Below, one piece after another: positions 25,323-34,028 of a DNA stretch of 64,000 nucleotides. The notes beneath the pieces are model-generated. The model was given only the letters and a program-made list of their open reading frames with translations, was not told where the DNA came from and did no database searches. Origin of the DNA: Flavobacteriaceae bacterium. GTDB lineage: Bacteria > Bacteroidota > Bacteroidia > Flavobacteriales > Flavobacteriaceae. The position numbers and the translations under genes were made by a program. Position 1 is the stretch's first letter; each line of letters opens with the position of its first letter. The DNA is taken from contig JAQWSC010000011.1 of NCBI GenBank assembly GCA_029243385.1, positions 1 through 64,000 on the forward strand. Direction: 5' to 3'.

Positions 25323-25937
25323 TTGAAACGTTTCTTTTCTAAATTATTTAGTAAGAGTTCTTCCGAAGATGCTCCTGAAGAAACATCTGCAAATAAAAGC
25401 AAATACATGCCAGAGGTAAAAGCACCTGTTGAAGAGCGTTTTACTATTGAATTTAACAACAACGGTGGTAAGTTTTTATATTGTGAAAATCCCCAAGAAA
25501 TTGAGCATTCATTTGATATGATTCTTCATGATAATGAGTGGTTACAGTCTGAAATGTTATGTTTTGATTCAAAGCTTACTGAACGTTTTAAAAAAAAATC
25601 ATTGACCGTAACAAGGACCAATTTAAATGCTACTTTTTTCTTAACACCTTGTGAATATTTAGTAGCTCAAAATGGCGGGTTGCTTATTAGTGCAAATCAA
25701 ATTCAATCGCATAAATTGCAAGATCTTCCTAAAAACTTTGTGGTATTTGCTACCACAAGTCAAATTACCGAAACTTTGAGCGAAGGGCTCAAAGGAATCA
25801 AAGGAAAATATGTAAAAAATATTCCGACCAATATTACCACTATAAAGCATTTCAATCAAGATACAGATCAAGAAGATTTTTTAACTTACGGAAGTACTGC
25901 CAAAAATCTCTATCTACTCCTTTTAGAAGACCTTTAA
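25323..25937 (+). CDS. LUD domain protein (LutC/DUF162-like)
   Basis: A 204-residue protein with a basic N terminus (KRFFSKLFSKSSSE) and a C-terminal LUD-type fold (TPCEYLVAQNGGLLISANQIQ; NFVVFATTSQI; KNLYLLLLEDL). LutC-like proteins take part in lactate oxidation, but no lutA or lutB is present, so that function should not be assumed. The start is TTG at 25323; no in-frame ATG fits the N terminus. The gene stands between ftsH and cdsA, and its stop is 1 bp before the cdsA ATG. Confidence 0.75.
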   Translation: MKRFFSKLFSKSSSEDAPEETSANKSKYMPEVKAPVEERFTIEFNNNGGKFLYCENPQEIEHSFDMILHDNEWLQSEMLCFDSKLTERFKKKSLTVTRTNLNATFFLTPCEYLVAQNGGLLISANQIQSHKLQDLPKNFVVFATTSQITETLSEGLKGIKGKYVKNIPTNITTIKHFNQDTDQEDFLTYGSTAKNLYLLLLEDL

Positions 25938-25938
25938 G

Positions 25939-26742
25939 ATGAAAGAAATTTGGAATCGAACCTTTACTGGTATCATATATGTGAGTATTCTCATTTCATC
26001 TTTATTTATTGATCAATATATATTTTACACATTGGTAAGCATTGCCTGCTACATATTAATATATGAATTTCAAAAATTACAAGAAAGTTTACAGCTGCGG
26101 CTTTTTACATTGTTTCCCATCTTTTTATATTTTGGAGTTGTAAGCCCTCCACATGAAGTCTTTGTTTGGATCTTGGTTATCAGTGCTTTGCTTACCAATT
26201 TGTTGCTTGGAATTGAACTTATAACTAAAAAAGAGCTGTCGTTTCCCAATTTTATGGTTTTTGTCATCTCGGCTTTTTATATTGTTGGCTCATTAAATGT
26301 TTTGGCCGCTTTACCATCAATTTTAGGAGCTTATGAGCCAAAAATAGTGCTCGGGTTTTTATTAATTGTTTGGACATCCGATTCTTTCGCCTATTTTGTT
26401 GGCAAGGGACTTGGAAAAACACCGCTTTTTAAGTCCGTTTCTCCCAAAAAAACTATCGAAGGTTTTGTTGGTGGATTAATCGCCTCCTTAGTCATAGGGT
26501 GGTTTTTATATGATTTTTTAGCTGTATTTTCTCAAATAGAATGGATGCTGATAGCCCTGGTTACCTGTGTTACTGGAACCCTTGGTGATTTGGTCCAATC
26601 AAAATACAAAAGAGCTGCTGGAGTAAAAGACAGTGGAACTTGGATGCCTGGACACGGAGGGCTCTTTGATAGAATGGATAGTATTATATTTGCAGCGCCT
26701 TTTGTTTTTTTCACAATAAAAATTATCAAATATGTTTCATAA
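25939..26742 (+). CDS. cdsA: Phosphatidate cytidylyltransferase
   Basis: The 267-residue, eight-helix membrane enzyme makes CDP-diacylglycerol from phosphatidate and CTP. The CdsA signature is complete near the C terminus: KYKRAAGVKDSGTWMPGHGG followed by LFDRMD. It overlaps psd by 11 bp, so both early steps of phosphatidylethanolamine synthesis sit together; pssA is not in the window. Confidence 0.95.
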   Translation: MKEIWNRTFTGIIYVSILISSLFIDQYIFYTLVSIACYILIYEFQKLQESLQLRLFTLFPIFLYFGVVSPPHEVFVWILVISALLTNLLLGIELITKKELSFPNFMVFVISAFYIVGSLNVLAALPSILGAYEPKIVLGFLLIVWTSDSFAYFVGKGLGKTPLFKSVSPKKTIEGFVGGLIASLVIGWFLYDFLAVFSQIEWMLIALVTCVTGTLGDLVQSKYKRAAGVKDSGTWMPGHGGLFDRMDSIIFAAPFVFFTIKIIKYVS

Positions 26743-27382
26743 AGAGGGTTTTAAAATTATTCTAATCACTTTCATCATCGTTGCGGGAGCTACCATTGCT
26801 ACCGACACATGGATTACCACACCTTGGCTTAGTCTTAGTATAAAACTGATCTTGTTAGGGTTTTTGATTTTAATTCTTCAGTTTTTTAGAAATCCAACGC
26901 GGACTACGGTTGTTAATGACAACCACATCATTGCTCCCGTAGACGGAAAAGTTGTTGTAATTGAAGAGGTGTTTGAAAAAGAATATTTTAAAGACAAGCG
27001 ACTACAAGTTTCAATTTTTATGTCTCCCATAAATGTTCACGTAACCCGATATGCTCTAAGTGGACTGATTAAGTTTAGCAAGTATCATCCGGGTAAGTTT
27101 TTGGTGGCGTGGCACCCTAAATCATCGGAAGAAAACGAAAGAACAACGGTCGTTATTGAAAACAATACCTACGGAGAAATTTTATATCGCCAAATCGCTG
27201 GCGCATTGGCAAAACGAATTGTTAATTATGCCCAAGAAGGAACAACTGTTGAACAAGGTACTGACGCAGGTTTTATAAAATTTGGTTCAAGAGTAGATCT
27301 TTTTTTACCTTTGGACAGTAAAATCAACGTAAAACTCAACCAAAAAGTCAAAGGAGGCGTTGATGTAATCGCTGAGAAATGA
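26732..27382 (+). CDS. psd: Phosphatidylserine decarboxylase proenzyme
   Basis: The 216-residue enzyme is the short, archaeal/Bacteroidota-type PSD. It has N-terminal hydrophobic segments, IIAPVDGKVVVIEEV, IFMSPINVHVTRYALSG, and the self-cleavage region FIKFGSRVDLFLP. The Ser in GSR would become the pyruvoyl group. It overlaps cdsA upstream and the acyl-CoA-binding gene downstream by 4 bp. Confidence 0.94.
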   Translation: MFHKEGFKIILITFIIVAGATIATDTWITTPWLSLSIKLILLGFLILILQFFRNPTRTTVVNDNHIIAPVDGKVVVIEEVFEKEYFKDKRLQVSIFMSPINVHVTRYALSGLIKFSKYHPGKFLVAWHPKSSEENERTTVVIENNTYGEILYRQIAGALAKRIVNYAQEGTTVEQGTDAGFIKFGSRVDLFLPLDSKINVKLNQKVKGGVDVIAEK

Positions 27383-27642
27383 AAGACAAAGCTCTAGAAA
27401 AGTCGTTTACAGAAGCCGTGGCTGTTGTAAACAGCTATAAGAAGCCCATCCAAGCGGATGTTCTACTCAAACTCTATGCTTATTATAAAAAGGCCAACCA
27501 AAATAGTGCCCATCCCGGAAGTAAAAAACCACTCATAAACGGATTCAAAATCAATGCATTGCTTCAAGTGGGGTATATGCCTATTGAAGAGGCAAAAAAA
27601 GCCTATGTTGATTTGGTTAACGAATATTTTGGTAAATCCTAG
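27379..27642 (+). CDS. Acyl-CoA-binding protein
   Basis: The 87-residue four-helix protein has the ACBP pattern: LEKSFTEAVAVVNSYKKP, LLKLYAYYKKANQN and the conserved Lys/Tyr region near KKAYVDLVNEYF. ACBPs bind long-chain acyl-CoA and are common in eukaryotes but patchy in bacteria. Its start overlaps psd by 4 bp, so it is probably translated with the phospholipid genes. It may present acyl-CoA to membrane lipid synthesis (inference). Its stop overlaps the convergent valS stop. Confidence 0.9.
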   Translation: MKDKALEKSFTEAVAVVNSYKKPIQADVLLKLYAYYKKANQNSAHPGSKKPLINGFKINALLQVGYMPIEEAKKAYVDLVNEYFGKS

Positions 27643-30269
27643 CCTTTTAAACTTTCCAAGCTAGCTTCAAGTGTTGCAATTTTAGCCAACGCGTCTGCTT
27701 CTTTTTGTTTTTCAAGAACCACTACTTTTTCTGGGGCCCCCGAAACAAAACGCTCGTTGGATAATTTTTTCTGAACACTTCTAAGAAATCCTCTGGCATA
27801 TTTCAATTCTTCTTGAATTTTTTCCAACTCCCCGGCAACGTCTCCTAGTGTCATAGGAATAAAAAATTCCGAAGCATCTACTCGAAAAGAGACTGCTTTG
27901 GACGGTTTTTCATTGACAAAACTAACTGCATCAATGTTTCCAAGTTTTTGAACAATCTCTATGTTAGGGATGGCATATGAATCACCAAAACACACTAAAG
28001 GCAATGCTTCTTTAAAAGAAATATTTTTTTCTTTTCGAATGGATCGAATATTTGTTACCAACGAAACCGTAGTTTCAAAATTTTTCAAAAGAGTTGTATC
28101 CGGTGTTTTTATTTCAGGCCATTGTGAAACTATCAAAGCTTTGTCGGGAGTTCTTTGATCCAATAGCTGCCAAATTTCTTCGGTTAAAAACGGCATAAAG
28201 GGATGGAGTAATTTTAAATTTTGCTCCAAATAATAAACCGTTTTTTGATAAGAAACCGCATCGATAGGGCTTCCATAAGGAGGTTTGACAATTTCTAACA
28301 ACCAAGAACAAAAATCGTCCCAAACCAACTTATAAATAGCCATCAAAGCATCCGAAATCCTGTACTTGCTAAAATGGTCTTCTATTTCTACCAAAGTCGA
28401 TTGGAATTTGGACTCAAACCAATCCAATCCTTGCTTACTGTACAAAGGTTGTTTGACATCCTCAGAAACTTCCCATCCTTGAATCAACCGTGTTGCATTC
28501 CAAATCTTATTGGAAAAGTTTTTTCCTTGCTGACATAAAGATTCATCAAACAATAAATCATTTCCAGCAGCAGCACTTAATAAAAGTCCTACGCGAACGC
28601 CGTCTGCGCCAAACTCTTTAATAAGCCCCAAAGCATCGGGAGAGTTCCCCAATTGCTTTGACATTTTTCGTCCTTGTTTGTCGCGAACCAAGCCTGTAAG
28701 ATATACATTAGAAAATGGCTTGTCGTCTCTAAATTCATACCCAGAAACAATCATCCGAGCTACCCAAAAGAAAATAATGTCAGGGCCTGTTACCAAGTCG
28801 TTGGTAGGGTAATAATAGTTGATTTCTTCGTTGTCAGGAAATCGGATTCCATCAAAAACACTGATAGGCCATAACCATGAAGAAAACCATGTATCTAAAG
28901 TGTCTGGGTCTTGTCGCAAATCCGATAGTTGCAAAGACGAGTTCTCCGTTTTTACAATTGCTTTTTGCAAGGCTTCTTCCGCAGAAGCTGCTACTACAAA
29001 ATCGTTATTCCCATCGCCATAATAATAGGCTGGAATTTGCTGTCCCCACCACAACTGTCGTGAAATGTTCCAATCACGAATATTTTCCATCCAGTGACGA
29101 TAGGTATTGTTGAATTTTTTTGGAAAAAGCCGAATGTCATTGGAATTAAGAACTGCTTCCAAAGCAGGTTGTGCTAATTCTTTCATTTTTAAAAACCACT
29201 GATCGGATAAGCGCGGCTCAATAACCGCCTTTGTGCGCTCAGAGGTTCCCACCTTATGAAGGTGCGGTTCTTTTTTAACCAAATATCCTTTTTCTGATAA
29301 TTCTTTTGAGATTTCCTTACGAACTAAAAAACGATCCTTTCCTTCGTAATGAAGTCCAAAACTATTTAAGGTTGCATTCGCATTAAATATATCAATGATT
29401 TCTAGGTTGTGTTTTTCACCAATTACTTTGTCATTTTCATCGTGAGCTGGGGTAATTTTCAAGCATCCCGTTCCAAACTCGATATCAACGTATGAGTCAG
29501 TTATTATTGGAATTTCTCTACCAACAACAGGCACTATCACTTTCTTTCCATGTAGGTGCTTAAAGCGTTCGTCTTCTGGATGAACAGCAACAGCGGTATC
29601 TCCAAGAATAGTCTCTGGACGCGTTGTAGCAATGGTGATTTTTTCATCAGAATTTACCACCGCATATTGCAGGTGGTATAAGTTACCTTGACGTTCTTCG
29701 TATATAACTTCCTCATCGGAAAGTGTGGTTTGAGCTTCAGGATCCCAATTGACCATTCGGTGGCCTCGGTATATTTTTCCTTTTTCGTAAAGAGAAATAA
29801 ACACTTGAATAACGGATTCGGAAAGTTCCGGATCCATAGTAAATTTTGTACGTTCCCAATCACAGGAGCATCCCAATTTTTTGAGCTGCTCTAAAATAAT
29901 CCCACCGTGTTCGTGTGTCCAACTCCAAGCATGTTCTAAAAACGCTTCGCGAGTGAGATCTTTTTTATCGATTCCTTGTTCTTTGAGTCGTTGTACCACT
30001 TTTGCTTCAGTTGCAATAGAAGCATGGTCGGTTCCAGGAACCCAACAGGCGTTAAGCCCTTTCATACGAGCTCTTCGAATCAACACATCTTGAATGGTAT
30101 TGTTGAGCATATGTCCCATGTGAAGAATTCCCGTCACATTGGGAGGTGGAATAACAATCGTATAGGGTATGCGATGATCTGGCTCGGAATGAAAAAAATC
30201 GTGTTGCATCCAATAGGAATACCACTTATCTTCTGAGGCCTCGGAATCAAATTTAGAAGGAATGTTCAT
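27639..30269 (-). CDS. valS: Valyl-tRNA synthetase
   Basis: The 876-residue class I synthetase has the HIGH motif in PPPNVTGILHMGHMLNNT, KMSKQLGNSPDAL as the KMSKS loop, an editing domain (IATTRPETILGDTAVAVHPED), and a C-terminal coiled coil. I start at 30269 (MNIPSKFDS); a TTG seven codons earlier lies close to the start of transcription. A minus-strand -7 box TATTTTTG (30305-30298) supports that. Confidence 0.97.
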   Translation of the reverse strand: MNIPSKFDSEASEDKWYSYWMQHDFFHSEPDHRIPYTIVIPPPNVTGILHMGHMLNNTIQDVLIRRARMKGLNACWVPGTDHASIATEAKVVQRLKEQGIDKKDLTREAFLEHAWSWTHEHGGIILEQLKKLGCSCDWERTKFTMDPELSESVIQVFISLYEKGKIYRGHRMVNWDPEAQTTLSDEEVIYEERQGNLYHLQYAVVNSDEKITIATTRPETILGDTAVAVHPEDERFKHLHGKKVIVPVVGREIPIITDSYVDIEFGTGCLKITPAHDENDKVIGEKHNLEIIDIFNANATLNSFGLHYEGKDRFLVRKEISKELSEKGYLVKKEPHLHKVGTSERTKAVIEPRLSDQWFLKMKELAQPALEAVLNSNDIRLFPKKFNNTYRHWMENIRDWNISRQLWWGQQIPAYYYGDGNNDFVVAASAEEALQKAIVKTENSSLQLSDLRQDPDTLDTWFSSWLWPISVFDGIRFPDNEEINYYYPTNDLVTGPDIIFFWVARMIVSGYEFRDDKPFSNVYLTGLVRDKQGRKMSKQLGNSPDALGLIKEFGADGVRVGLLLSAAAGNDLLFDESLCQQGKNFSNKIWNATRLIQGWEVSEDVKQPLYSKQGLDWFESKFQSTLVEIEDHFSKYRISDALMAIYKLVWDDFCSWLLEIVKPPYGSPIDAVSYQKTVYYLEQNLKLLHPFMPFLTEEIWQLLDQRTPDKALIVSQWPEIKTPDTTLLKNFETTVSLVTNIRSIRKEKNISFKEALPLVCFGDSYAIPNIEIVQKLGNIDAVSFVNEKPSKAVSFRVDASEFFIPMTLGDVAGELEKIQEELKYARGFLRSVQKKLSNERFVSGAPEKVVVLEKQKEADALAKIATLEASLESLKG

Positions 30270-30297
30270 AGAATGGTCTCGTTTTTGCAAGACGATA

Positions 30298-30305
30298 CAA
30301 AAATA
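30298..30305 (-). promoter_or_regulatory. -7 element of valS promoter
   Basis: TATTTTTG on the minus strand, 28 bp before the ATG. No matching -33. No T-box or other leader structure is seen in the short upstream stretch. Confidence 0.4.
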
Positions 30306-30397
30306 GGTAACTCTACAGGATTTTAAAAGTTAGTTGTAGGTTTTGTATAAGTTGCTTTATTTGATATATTTACATAACCAATAAAATCTAAATCGTT

Positions 30398-30790
30398 ATG
30401 AATAAAATTATTACAGTATTTTTAGTAGCAATGTTTGTAATACCTACTGCTGCTCAAGAAAAAGTAGCTAAAATCGAATTCAAGTCCGATGTAATAGATT
30501 ATGGGCAAGTTGAAAACGGAAGTGACGGAGTTCGAGTGTTTGAATTTACCAACACAGGCGATGCGCCATTGGTCATTTCCCGTGTGTATTCTTCTTGTGG
30601 ATGTACCATCCCTAAAAAACCCGATGCTCCTATTTTACCTGGAGAAAATGGAGAAATTCAAGTCAAATACGACACCAAACGTACGGGACCCATTCGAAAG
30701 ACTATTACGGTAAACTCAAATGCTACCGAAGCTACAAAAGCACTCAAAATTAAAGGCGAAGTAATGCCTCCCGACGAGGATAAAGGATAG
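30398..30790 (+). CDS. DUF1573 domain protein (secreted)
   Basis: A 130-residue protein with a signal peptide (IITVFLVAMFVIPTAAQ) and one DUF1573 Ig-like domain: IDYGQVENGSDGVRVFEFTN, GDAPLVISRVYSSCGCTIP, and IQVKYDTKRTGPIRKTI. The CGC pair is typical. DUF1573 is abundant in Bacteroidota and its role is not known. It appears monocistronic; about 145 bp after it show no gene. Confidence 0.9.
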   Translation: MNKIITVFLVAMFVIPTAAQEKVAKIEFKSDVIDYGQVENGSDGVRVFEFTNTGDAPLVISRVYSSCGCTIPKKPDAPILPGENGEIQVKYDTKRTGPIRKTITVNSNATEATKALKIKGEVMPPDEDKG

Positions 30791-30935
30791 TTTCAACAAA
30801 TCCAATCTTACGCACGTTCAAGCGACGTTTTTAAATCTCGATTTTTTAACGATTAATTGCAAATCTGTGAGGTCTAAATAAAGCTACCAAATAAACCCAT
30901 ATTTTTTGCATCTTTGTCGCTTAATTTTTTGAACG

Positions 30936-32129
30936 ATGCCATCAGTTTCTGATAAAGGAAAAAAACTACCTTCCTCACCCATAAGAAAGCTCACTGAATA
31001 TGCTGATAAAGCTAAGAAAAGTGGTGTTGAAGTCTTTCATCTCAATATAGGACAGCCCGACATTGCCTCTCCTAAAGTTGCTTTGGAAGCTGTAAAAAAC
31101 AACACTTTAGAAATTCTTTCTTATGGCCCTTCAGAAGGATCTGAGGCCTTTAGAAGCAAAATGTCTGATTACTATGCTGGGCATCAAATTTCTATTACCT
31201 CCGATCAAATTTTAGTAACTACAGGAGCTAGTGAAGCACTTACCATGACCCTAGGCTGTATTGCTAATGAAGGAGATGAAATCATTATTCCTGAACCATT
31301 TTATGCAAATTACGGAGCCTTTGCTGCGGCCAACGGCATCCGTATTTGTCCTGTTACATCGTCACTTGAAAATCAATTCGCATTGCCTCCTATTGCCGAA
31401 ATTGAAGCACTTATTAGCTCCAAAACAAAAGCAATTCTTATATGCAACCCCAACAATCCAACAGGATATCTTTATTCCGAAAAAGAAATTCGTGAGCTTG
31501 GAGAAATTGCCATAAAGCACGACATTTTTTTGATTTCGGATGAGGTATATCGTGAGTTTGTGTACGATGGAGCAGAACATTTCTCCATCTTACAGATACC
31601 CAATATAGCACAACATGGCATTTTAATTGATTCGATGTCAAAACGATACAGTATGTGCGGTGCACGGATCGGATGTATTGTTACAAAAAATGAAGAAGTA
31701 ATTGCAACTGCGCTGAAATACGCACAATCGCGACTTTCTCCACCAAGCTATGCTATGATTGCGAGCGAAGCGGCTCTTGATACTCCCAAAAATTATTTTG
31801 AAGAAATTAATTTGGAATACCAAAACAGACGGAACACACTAATAAATGGATTGCGATCCATTGAAGGAGTAACCGTTGCCAAACCTCAAGGCGCCTTTTA
31901 CTGTTTGGTAAAATTACCCATTGACGATGCAGAACATTTTGCTCAATGGCTACTGGAACAATTCAATGACAACAATCAAACCATCATGGTTGCGCCAGCA
32001 AATGGATTTTACAGTTCGAGCAACGAAGGGAAAAACATGATTCGCATTGCTTATGTCTTAAATGAAAAAGCGCTTAATAGGTCAGTTGATTTATTAAAAA
32101 AGGCTTTGGACCTTTATTCCAATCCATAA
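30936..32129 (+). CDS. Aspartate aminotransferase-like PLP enzyme (class I)
   Basis: The 397-residue fold-type I aminotransferase has ILVTTGASEALTMTLGCI, CNPNNPTGYLYSEKE, LISDEVYREFVYDG and the PLP lysine in DSMSKRYSMCGARIG. The C-terminal MIRIAYVLN holds the Arg that binds the substrate carboxylate. It is likely to interconvert aspartate or another amino acid with its 2-oxoacid; exact specificity cannot be read. murB follows 42 bp later. Confidence 0.9.
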   Translation: MPSVSDKGKKLPSSPIRKLTEYADKAKKSGVEVFHLNIGQPDIASPKVALEAVKNNTLEILSYGPSEGSEAFRSKMSDYYAGHQISITSDQILVTTGASEALTMTLGCIANEGDEIIIPEPFYANYGAFAAANGIRICPVTSSLENQFALPPIAEIEALISSKTKAILICNPNNPTGYLYSEKEIRELGEIAIKHDIFLISDEVYREFVYDGAEHFSILQIPNIAQHGILIDSMSKRYSMCGARIGCIVTKNEEVIATALKYAQSRLSPPSYAMIASEAALDTPKNYFEEINLEYQNRRNTLINGLRSIEGVTVAKPQGAFYCLVKLPIDDAEHFAQWLLEQFNDNNQTIMVAPANGFYSSSNEGKNMIRIAYVLNEKALNRSVDLLKKALDLYSNP

Positions 32130-32171
32130 AAATATGATTATCTTTTCCGAGCGAAAAAAGAGGCCTTAAAA

Positions 32172-33188
32172 ATGACCGTTTTAGAAAACGTTTCGTTAAA
32201 AGAATTCAACACTTTTGGAGTAGATGCCAAGGCATCACTCTTTGCTAGTGTTAAAAATCAACTCGAATTACAAGAAGTATTAAAAGATCCTCGTTTTAAA
32301 AACCCTTTCCTGATTGGAGGTGGAAGCAATTTGTTGTTTGTCAATTCCATTTCCCGACCAGTGATCCATATCAATATTGGAGGCATAAAAATTATTGATG
32401 AAAATGACGACAGTGTTATTGTGTCAGCAGGTGCCGGTATAAAATGGCACGATTTGGTATTGTGGGCATTGAAAAACAATTATGGAGGTATTGAAAATTT
32501 GGCATTAATTCCAGGAAATACAGGAACAGCTCCCATTCAAAATATTGGTGCTTATGGCGTAGAACTAAAAGATGTATTTTACAACTTAATCGCTGTGTCT
32601 ATTGATGATTGCTCAACACATATTTTTGATGAAAACGATTGTGAGTTTGGTTACAGAGATTCGAAATTCAAAAATGAATGGAGCCATCAATATGTTATTA
32701 CATCCGTTCGTTTGATGTTACAAAAAAACAATCATTTTATAAACACTCAATACGGAGCAATCGAAAAAACCTTGATCAAAAAAAATATTTCGAACCCAAG
32801 TATTCAAGACGTAGCCGATGCTGTGATAGAAATTCGAAACAACAAATTACCCAATCCAAAAGAGCTGGGAAATAGCGGTAGTTTCTTAAAAAACCCTATT
32901 GTTTCTAAAGAAAAAACCGACAAGCTTTTACTAGAGCATCCGAACTTACCTCACTACGAATTTACCGGTAATTTTTATAAAATTTCTGCCGGTTGGCTGA
33001 TCGAAAAATCAGGATTGAAAGGTCTTCGAGAAGGGAATGTAGGAATGCATGCTCAGCAAGCATTGGTTTTGGTAAATTATGGAAACGCTACTGGAAAAGA
33101 ATTGTGGAAATTTGCCCAAAAAGTTCAACAAACCGTTGCACAAAAATTTGGTATTACTTTAGATCCCGAAGTAAACATCATAGAGTAG
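32172..33188 (+). CDS. murB: UDP-N-acetylenolpyruvoylglucosamine reductase
   Basis: The 338-residue flavoenzyme makes UDP-MurNAc. It is the long, E. coli-like type I form: FAD-binding LIGGGSNLLFV and IPGNTGTAPIQNIGAYGVEL, the catalytic Ser in GNSGSFLKNPIV, and the C-terminal Glu in DPEVNIIE. Start at 32172 gives the family N terminus. Confidence 0.96.
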   Translation: MTVLENVSLKEFNTFGVDAKASLFASVKNQLELQEVLKDPRFKNPFLIGGGSNLLFVNSISRPVIHINIGGIKIIDENDDSVIVSAGAGIKWHDLVLWALKNNYGGIENLALIPGNTGTAPIQNIGAYGVELKDVFYNLIAVSIDDCSTHIFDENDCEFGYRDSKFKNEWSHQYVITSVRLMLQKNNHFINTQYGAIEKTLIKKNISNPSIQDVADAVIEIRNNKLPNPKELGNSGSFLKNPIVSKEKTDKLLLEHPNLPHYEFTGNFYKISAGWLIEKSGLKGLREGNVGMHAQQALVLVNYGNATGKELWKFAQKVQQTVAQKFGITLDPEVNIIE

Positions 33189-33199
33189 ATAGGTTTTAG

Positions 33200-33207
33200 T
33201 ATCTTTG
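33200..33207 (+). promoter_or_regulatory. -7 element upstream of the small Cys-motif membrane protein
   Basis: TATCTTTG, 19 bp before the ATG at 33227; matches TAnnTTTG. No clear -33 TTG. Confidence 0.45.
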
Positions 33208-33226
33208 CATCAATACTCTTAAATAG

Positions 33227-33433
33227 ATGAAACTTTTTTTTATCACTTTACTTCTTGTTGCACTTGCCTTTGCAGGAATCGCCATCAAAATATGGGCAAA
33301 AAAAGATGGTAAGTTTTCAGGAACCTGTGCAAGTCAAAGTCCTTTTCTAAACAAAGAAGGTGAGGCCTGTGGGATGTGCGGAAAACTTCCTGATGAACAA
33401 GATTGCAAACAGCCCAATCCTATCAGTAACTGA
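33227..33433 (+). CDS. Small membrane or secreted protein with Cys motif
   Basis: A 68-residue protein with one N-terminal transmembrane helix (LFFITLLLVALAFAGIAI) followed by a short tail holding four Cys (GTCASQSPFLNKEGEACGMCG and QDCKQ). The CxxC could bind metal or a cofactor. Similar small genes are common just upstream of sigma-factor or Nramp genes in flavobacteria. Function unknown. Confidence 0.75.
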   Translation: MKLFFITLLLVALAFAGIAIKIWAKKDGKFSGTCASQSPFLNKEGEACGMCGKLPDEQDCKQPNPISN

Positions 33434-33467
33434 TTGGGACGTTTATGGAACTTTAACACCTCTAGTT

Positions 33468-34028
33468 TTGGCATCAAACGAGCTTACTATCCTAGAAAAA
33501 ATTCAACTTGCAAAACAAGGAGACCAGTCTGCGTTTCACTTTATTCTCAATTTTTTTTGGAACGATCTATACGGGTTTTTACTTAAAAGGACACAAAATG
33601 AAAGTGATGCAGAAGACATCACTATCGAAACTTTTGCCAAAGCTTTTAACAAAATTCAAACCTTCGACGATCAATATTCTTTTAAGACGTGGATTACCAC
33701 AATTTCTAAAAACATTCATGTCGATTTGATTAGAAAGAGGGATGCTAAAACATCCCATTTTGAAGAAGTTCAAGAATATTCGCATCAAGTTCCCGATGAA
33801 GCTTTGAGCCCTGAAGACTTATTGATTTCAGAACAAAATTTGGCAACGTTGCTCACTAATATTAAAAAGCTAAAACCTCACTATCAGGAAGTTATTCAGT
33901 TGCGGTTTTTCAACGAACTCACTTACAAAGAAATTGCAAGCAAAACGCTTCAACCCATTGGAAATGTAAAAGTTAAATTACTTCGTGCTAAAAAACTTTT
34001 AGCAGAAATCATACAAAACAATCAATGA
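33468..34028 (+). CDS. RNA polymerase sigma-70 family (ECF-like) factor
   Basis: About 186 residues with sigma region 2 (DAEDITIETFAKAFNKIQTF, then YSFKTWITTISKNIHVDLIRKR) and region 4 (LKPHYQEVIQLRFFNELTYKEIASKT, then NVKVKLLRAKKLL). There is no region 1 or 3, so it is ECF-like. The start is uncertain. A TTG at 33468 gives a family-like N terminus; an in-frame ATG at 33393 would overlap the upstream gene by 41 bp. No anti-sigma gene is adjacent. Its stop overlaps the transporter start by 4 bp. Confidence 0.82.
   Translation: MASNELTILEKIQLAKQGDQSAFHFILNFFWNDLYGFLLKRTQNESDAEDITIETFAKAFNKIQTFDDQYSFKTWITTISKNIHVDLIRKRDAKTSHFEEVQEYSHQVPDEALSPEDLLISEQNLATLLTNIKKLKPHYQEVIQLRFFNELTYKEIASKTLQPIGNVKVKLLRAKKLLAEIIQNNQ

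Noticed and set aside
25323-25937. lutC as part of a lactate-utilisation operon
   Set aside because: No lutA or lutB is present; neighbours are ftsH and cdsA.
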